Shown here: piece by piece, positions 61,629 through 64,000 of the stretch
Layout of the letters: each line of letters starts with the position of its first letter
Position numbering within the stretch: the first letter of the stretch is position 1
From: Paludibacteraceae bacterium
GTDB lineage: Bacteria; Bacteroidota; Bacteroidia; Bacteroidales; Paludibacteraceae
Reading direction: 5' to 3'
Length of the DNA stretch: 64,000 nucleotides
Assembly (NCBI GenBank): GCA_017550335.1
Contig: JAFZPM010000046.1
Coordinates: 62,001 to 126,000 of the forward strand
The notes under the pieces: generated by a model
Told to the model about the DNA's origin: nothing
Database searches by the model: none
What the model saw: the letters and a program-made list of their open reading frames with translations, nothing else
Program-made: the position numbers and the translations under genes

Positions 61629-62609
61629 ATGAGGAAATTTTGTTTAGGAATACTATTGGCTGTTTGTTCGTCTGTGGGCGCGCTTGCCCAGGACTACTCT
61701 TTTTCGAACCATAACAATGTGCCGTTTAGTTTGAACCCGTCCTTGGCGGGTGGAGCGAATGCTATTCGTTTCGGATTGAATTACCGTCAGCAGTGGCCTA
61801 CGCTGGGAAACAAGTACCACACGGTCCGTTTCTCATATGACCAGAACTTCTACAAGCAGATGTGTTCCGTGGGTTTCGCGTATTCGTACGACAACATGGC
61901 GGCGGGTACCTATCAAGTCAATGATTTCGACTTCATCTACTCCCATACGATCCGTACCACGGAGGGCCAGTTCGTCCGCTTGGGTGTGCAGGCCTCCATC
62001 TATGCGAATTTCCTGGGGGGCGACTTGGTGTTCGAAGACCAATATAGTTCCTTCTACAGGGAGGTGACGCATGAGACGTTGGAGAATATCCAGAACGACT
62101 CCCGTGTCTTCCCAGACTTCTCCGCCGGCGCTTCGTATGTGATAGAGAACAGACTCACGGCGGGTGTCGCCATCTACCACATCGGTGAACCTAAAAACGG
62201 TTTCATGGATAAGCCGGACAACCAGTTGCAACGCAAATTGGTTCTCCATGCGACTTATTTCCATGACCTCCAGTACAGGAACGGTTTGTTCAGCCGTGAC
62301 GACCTTTCCAGCAACTACCTTTTCGGTACGATCAACTATCAGAAACAGTATGTCTACCAGGATCTGTATGTGGGGATTTGCGCTTTGATCAGCCCTATCA
62401 TCATCGGTGGTTCTTATCGTACCAACCTCAGCGAGGTCCATACTCCTTCCGTCACGGCGGGTGTGCAGTTCGGTAGTTTCCAAGCCAATTATGTCTACGA
62501 CATATTCACCTCACGCAAGAAGAAAAACGGTTCATGGTCGCATGAAATCAACCTCATCTACGTGATCCGCGTGAAGGATAAATACCCTTGTCCGGTCGTT
62601 TACTGGTAA
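61629..62609 (+). CDS. PorP/SprF-family type IX secretion membrane protein
   Basis: The 326-residue protein has a signal peptide (MRKFCLGILLAVCSSVGALAQ). The family start DYSFSNHNNVPFSLNPSLAGG follows, with alternating amphipathic strands of an outer-membrane beta-barrel. PorP and SprF proteins help secrete or anchor particular T9SS substrates carrying type-B CTDs. SprF, for example, works with SprB. The gene begins 6 bases after the adhesin stop, so the pair is one operon, and a strong terminator follows. It probably serves the 1630-residue adhesin; whether it also serves the 8375-residue one is open. Confidence 0.92.
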   Translation: MRKFCLGILLAVCSSVGALAQDYSFSNHNNVPFSLNPSLAGGANAIRFGLNYRQQWPTLGNKYHTVRFSYDQNFYKQMCSVGFAYSYDNMAAGTYQVNDFDFIYSHTIRTTEGQFVRLGVQASIYANFLGGDLVFEDQYSSFYREVTHETLENIQNDSRVFPDFSAGASYVIENRLTAGVAIYHIGEPKNGFMDKPDNQLQRKLVLHATYFHDLQYRNGLFSRDDLSSNYLFGTINYQKQYVYQDLYVGICALISPIIIGGSYRTNLSEVHTPSVTAGVQFGSFQANYVYDIFTSRKKKNGSWSHEINLIYVIRVKDKYPCPVVYW

Positions 62610-62632
62610 TCGGGTGTTCGTCAACTCATATG

Positions 62633-62664
62633 ACCGCCGGCGCAGGAATACGTCGGCGGTTTTT
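62633..62664 (+). terminator. Rho-independent terminator of the adhesin/PorP operon
   Basis: ACCGCCGGCG (62633-62642) pairs with CGTCGGCGGT (62651-62660), with one G-T pair and an 8-base loop, followed by a T-run. Confidence 0.88.
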
Positions 62665-62697
62665 GTATAATAGCCCATGAGGCTACATGGTAAGAAT

Positions 62698-63306
62698 ATG
62701 TTGAGAAATTTATTTATTATAGCGTTATCCTTTTTCGCTTTTGAAGCCTCTTCGCAAAATGTCATTGGGCTGGTGGCGGAACATTTTAAGCATAGAGAAG
62801 GGAAAGGTTGGGAGTATTATTATTGTTATGATACGAATACCCCTGCTTTTCAATATATCACAAGGAATAATAGGTTCGGATTCTCTGTGCCAGTATGGGA
62901 AAAGTTACGTTTCGCGATAAATCGTGAGAATGTGCCCCGGATAGATTCCCTCATGGTCACTTTGGGGAAGGATCTGCCTTCAGAATCGGTGAAAGACAAT
63001 ATCAGTTCATGTGTCCATGTCAGAAGGAAAAGACTGATTTCGAAGGAGAAAGCACAGAATATTTTTTCGGAGAAAAGAGATTTGGACAACACCTATTATT
63101 TGAGATGGTATCAATTCGGGAAGAAAAAAAGGAAACGAGATTTGCGCAATATCTTTATCTATTACTTTTCAAAACCCATTCAGATAGATGATTGTATAAT
63201 GGTTGAAGTGGTTAGAAAAAGAAATCCGTCGGCTTGGGATTTATACTTTTGCTATTATCTTCTGAAGACGAATGAATTAATTGTGGATTTTGTGGATCAG
63301 GACTGA
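62698..63306 (+). CDS. Exported protein of unknown function
   Basis: From the ATG at 62698 the protein has 202 residues with a clear signal peptide (MLRNLFIIALSFFAFEASSQ). The mature part is basic with scattered aromatic residues and ends in a strand-rich segment (CIMVEVVRKRN, DLYFCYYLLKTNELIVDFVD). I recognise no domain. An ATG at 62677 is in frame but would push the signal peptide inward. It lies behind the terminator of the PorP operon. Its base composition is more AT-rich than the preceding genes, as is that of the next gene, which may indicate a separately acquired segment. Confidence 0.7.
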   Translation: MLRNLFIIALSFFAFEASSQNVIGLVAEHFKHREGKGWEYYYCYDTNTPAFQYITRNNRFGFSVPVWEKLRFAINRENVPRIDSLMVTLGKDLPSESVKDNISSCVHVRRKRLISKEKAQNIFSEKRDLDNTYYLRWYQFGKKKRKRDLRNIFIYYFSKPIQIDDCIMVEVVRKRNPSAWDLYFCYYLLKTNELIVDFVDQD

Positions 63307-63380
63307 TTTTTTTTGTAATTTGTGGCACTCATTACTCATCGCTTAAATTGTCTGAAATGTTCATATTTAAAGAAATATTT

Positions 63381-63878
63381 ATGAAAGGAAAGAATTTTCT
63401 TGCACACATAAGGTTTTTGAGTCTGTTGGGCTTGGCAGTTATGGTTCTAAGCCTACATGATGGGTGTAGTCCTCAAAAGGATAAGTCTCCAAATAATGAA
63501 CAGGTTGAAGGTGAGCCGAAGGTGACTCTAAAAGGTATTAATGATACAATTGTTGTACGCAAATCGGATTACGATGAGATAAAGCGTTACAGTGCGGATT
63601 ACGGCTATATGACTGATGGTATTATTCTCTCTGATTCCATGGTTGAAATAATTAGGGATTTAGAGTCGCCCATACTAAAAATAGAATTTGATGAAGGTTA
63701 CAAAATAGCCAAAGGCATGCCCCGCCTAAGTTCATCACTTCCATGTGAATGCAACTATTCTTATTATTTTGATGATGAGAATCCGAATCGTCGAGTTAGA
63801 TTGGAAGGTGTTAAAGGAGATGAAATACATTTTGGACTTGGGATACCATTCCCTGACCCTAGGGGGAAGGGGGAATAA
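63381..63878 (+). CDS. Putative lipoprotein of unknown function
   Basis: From the ATG at 63381 the protein has 165 residues. An N-terminal hydrophobic stretch (FLSLLGLAVMVLSL) is followed by a cysteine in LHDGCSPQ, a weak lipobox. A Lys/Asn/Glu-rich linker and an acidic C-terminal part follow. An in-frame start at 63348 (MSEMFIF...) is less likely because it would bury the signal. I recognise no family. It shares direction and low GC with the preceding gene. Confidence 0.65.
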   Translation: MKGKNFLAHIRFLSLLGLAVMVLSLHDGCSPQKDKSPNNEQVEGEPKVTLKGINDTIVVRKSDYDEIKRYSADYGYMTDGIILSDSMVEIIRDLESPILKIEFDEGYKIAKGMPRLSSSLPCECNYSYYFDDENPNRRVRLEGVKGDEIHFGLGIPFPDPRGKGE

Positions 63879-63987
63879 ATAATATATTTGTTTCGCATTC
63901 TCCGAACCAGTTGCCAAGTTGATAAATAAAACTTATTTTAGCGAATTAATCGGTAGGTCCATAATCAATTCATAAAAAGCGGAAGTC

Positions 63988-64000
63988 ATGAGAAACCTAG
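63988..64000 (+). CDS. Possible gene start at the right edge (partial)
   Basis: An ATG at 63988 opens a frame reading MRNL before the window ends. A gap of about 110 bases and ggaag just upstream fit a new gene, but nothing more can be said. Confidence 0.3.

Overview
The window comes from a chromosome of the phylum Bacteroidetes, most likely order Bacteroidales. The evidence is type IX secretion (T9SS) sorting domains of both type A and type B, a PorP/SprF-family protein, Bacteroidales-type GH3, DUF3109, Cthe_2159 and conserved small membrane proteins, and promoters of the Bacteroides kind (TAnnTTTG -7 boxes, little Shine-Dalgarno). I cannot resolve the family or genus. I see no rRNA, no CRISPR array and no insertion sequence.

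Layout. (1) Bases 1-25956, minus strand: the 5' end of a secreted protein cut by the left edge, and upstream of it a single 8375-codon gene for a giant T9SS type-B surface protein of about 90 Ig-like domains, which fills 39% of the window. (2) 26 to 27.4 kb, divergent from the giant gene: a ParA-type ATPase and a small ribbon-helix-helix-like partner, preceded by an AT-rich repetitive tract. (3) 27.5 to 37.9 kb: housekeeping genes (PfkB-family kinase, tRNA-Asn, DnaE, thioredoxin, small membrane protein, sirtuin, GH3-family synthetase with HAD hydrolase, hexapeptide acetyltransferase). (4) 38.0 to 43.2 kb: tRNA-Asp and a three-gene SGNH/SGNH/MBOAT operon that looks like an envelope O-acetylation machine. 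(5) 43.5 to 51.5 kb: PRPP synthetase, a SNF2 helicase, a two-gene secreted module (tiny type-A-CTD protein plus beta-helix carbohydrate-binding protein), an orphan Vsr endonuclease and a second identical tRNA-Asn. (6) 51.5 to 56.3 kb: a lipoprotein esterase, acyltransferase, metallo-hydrolase, DUF3109 protein and M16 peptidase. (7) 56.7 to 64 kb: a second type-B adhesin (1630 aa, 12 Ig-like domains) directly followed by a PorP/SprF gene, then two unknown exported proteins and perhaps a gene start at the right edge.

How it fits together. The two complete giants share an N-terminal module, PKD-like segments, Ig-like arrays and a nearly superimposable type-B C-terminal domain. The left-edge gene shares their N-terminal start, so the window holds at least two, probably three, members of one adhesin family. 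The smaller one carries its own PorP/SprF, the usual partner for anchoring SprB-like proteins. The 8375-residue protein has no PorP gene within view. Its domain array is not a simple monomer repeat but follows a three-domain period, the most unusual structural signal I found here.
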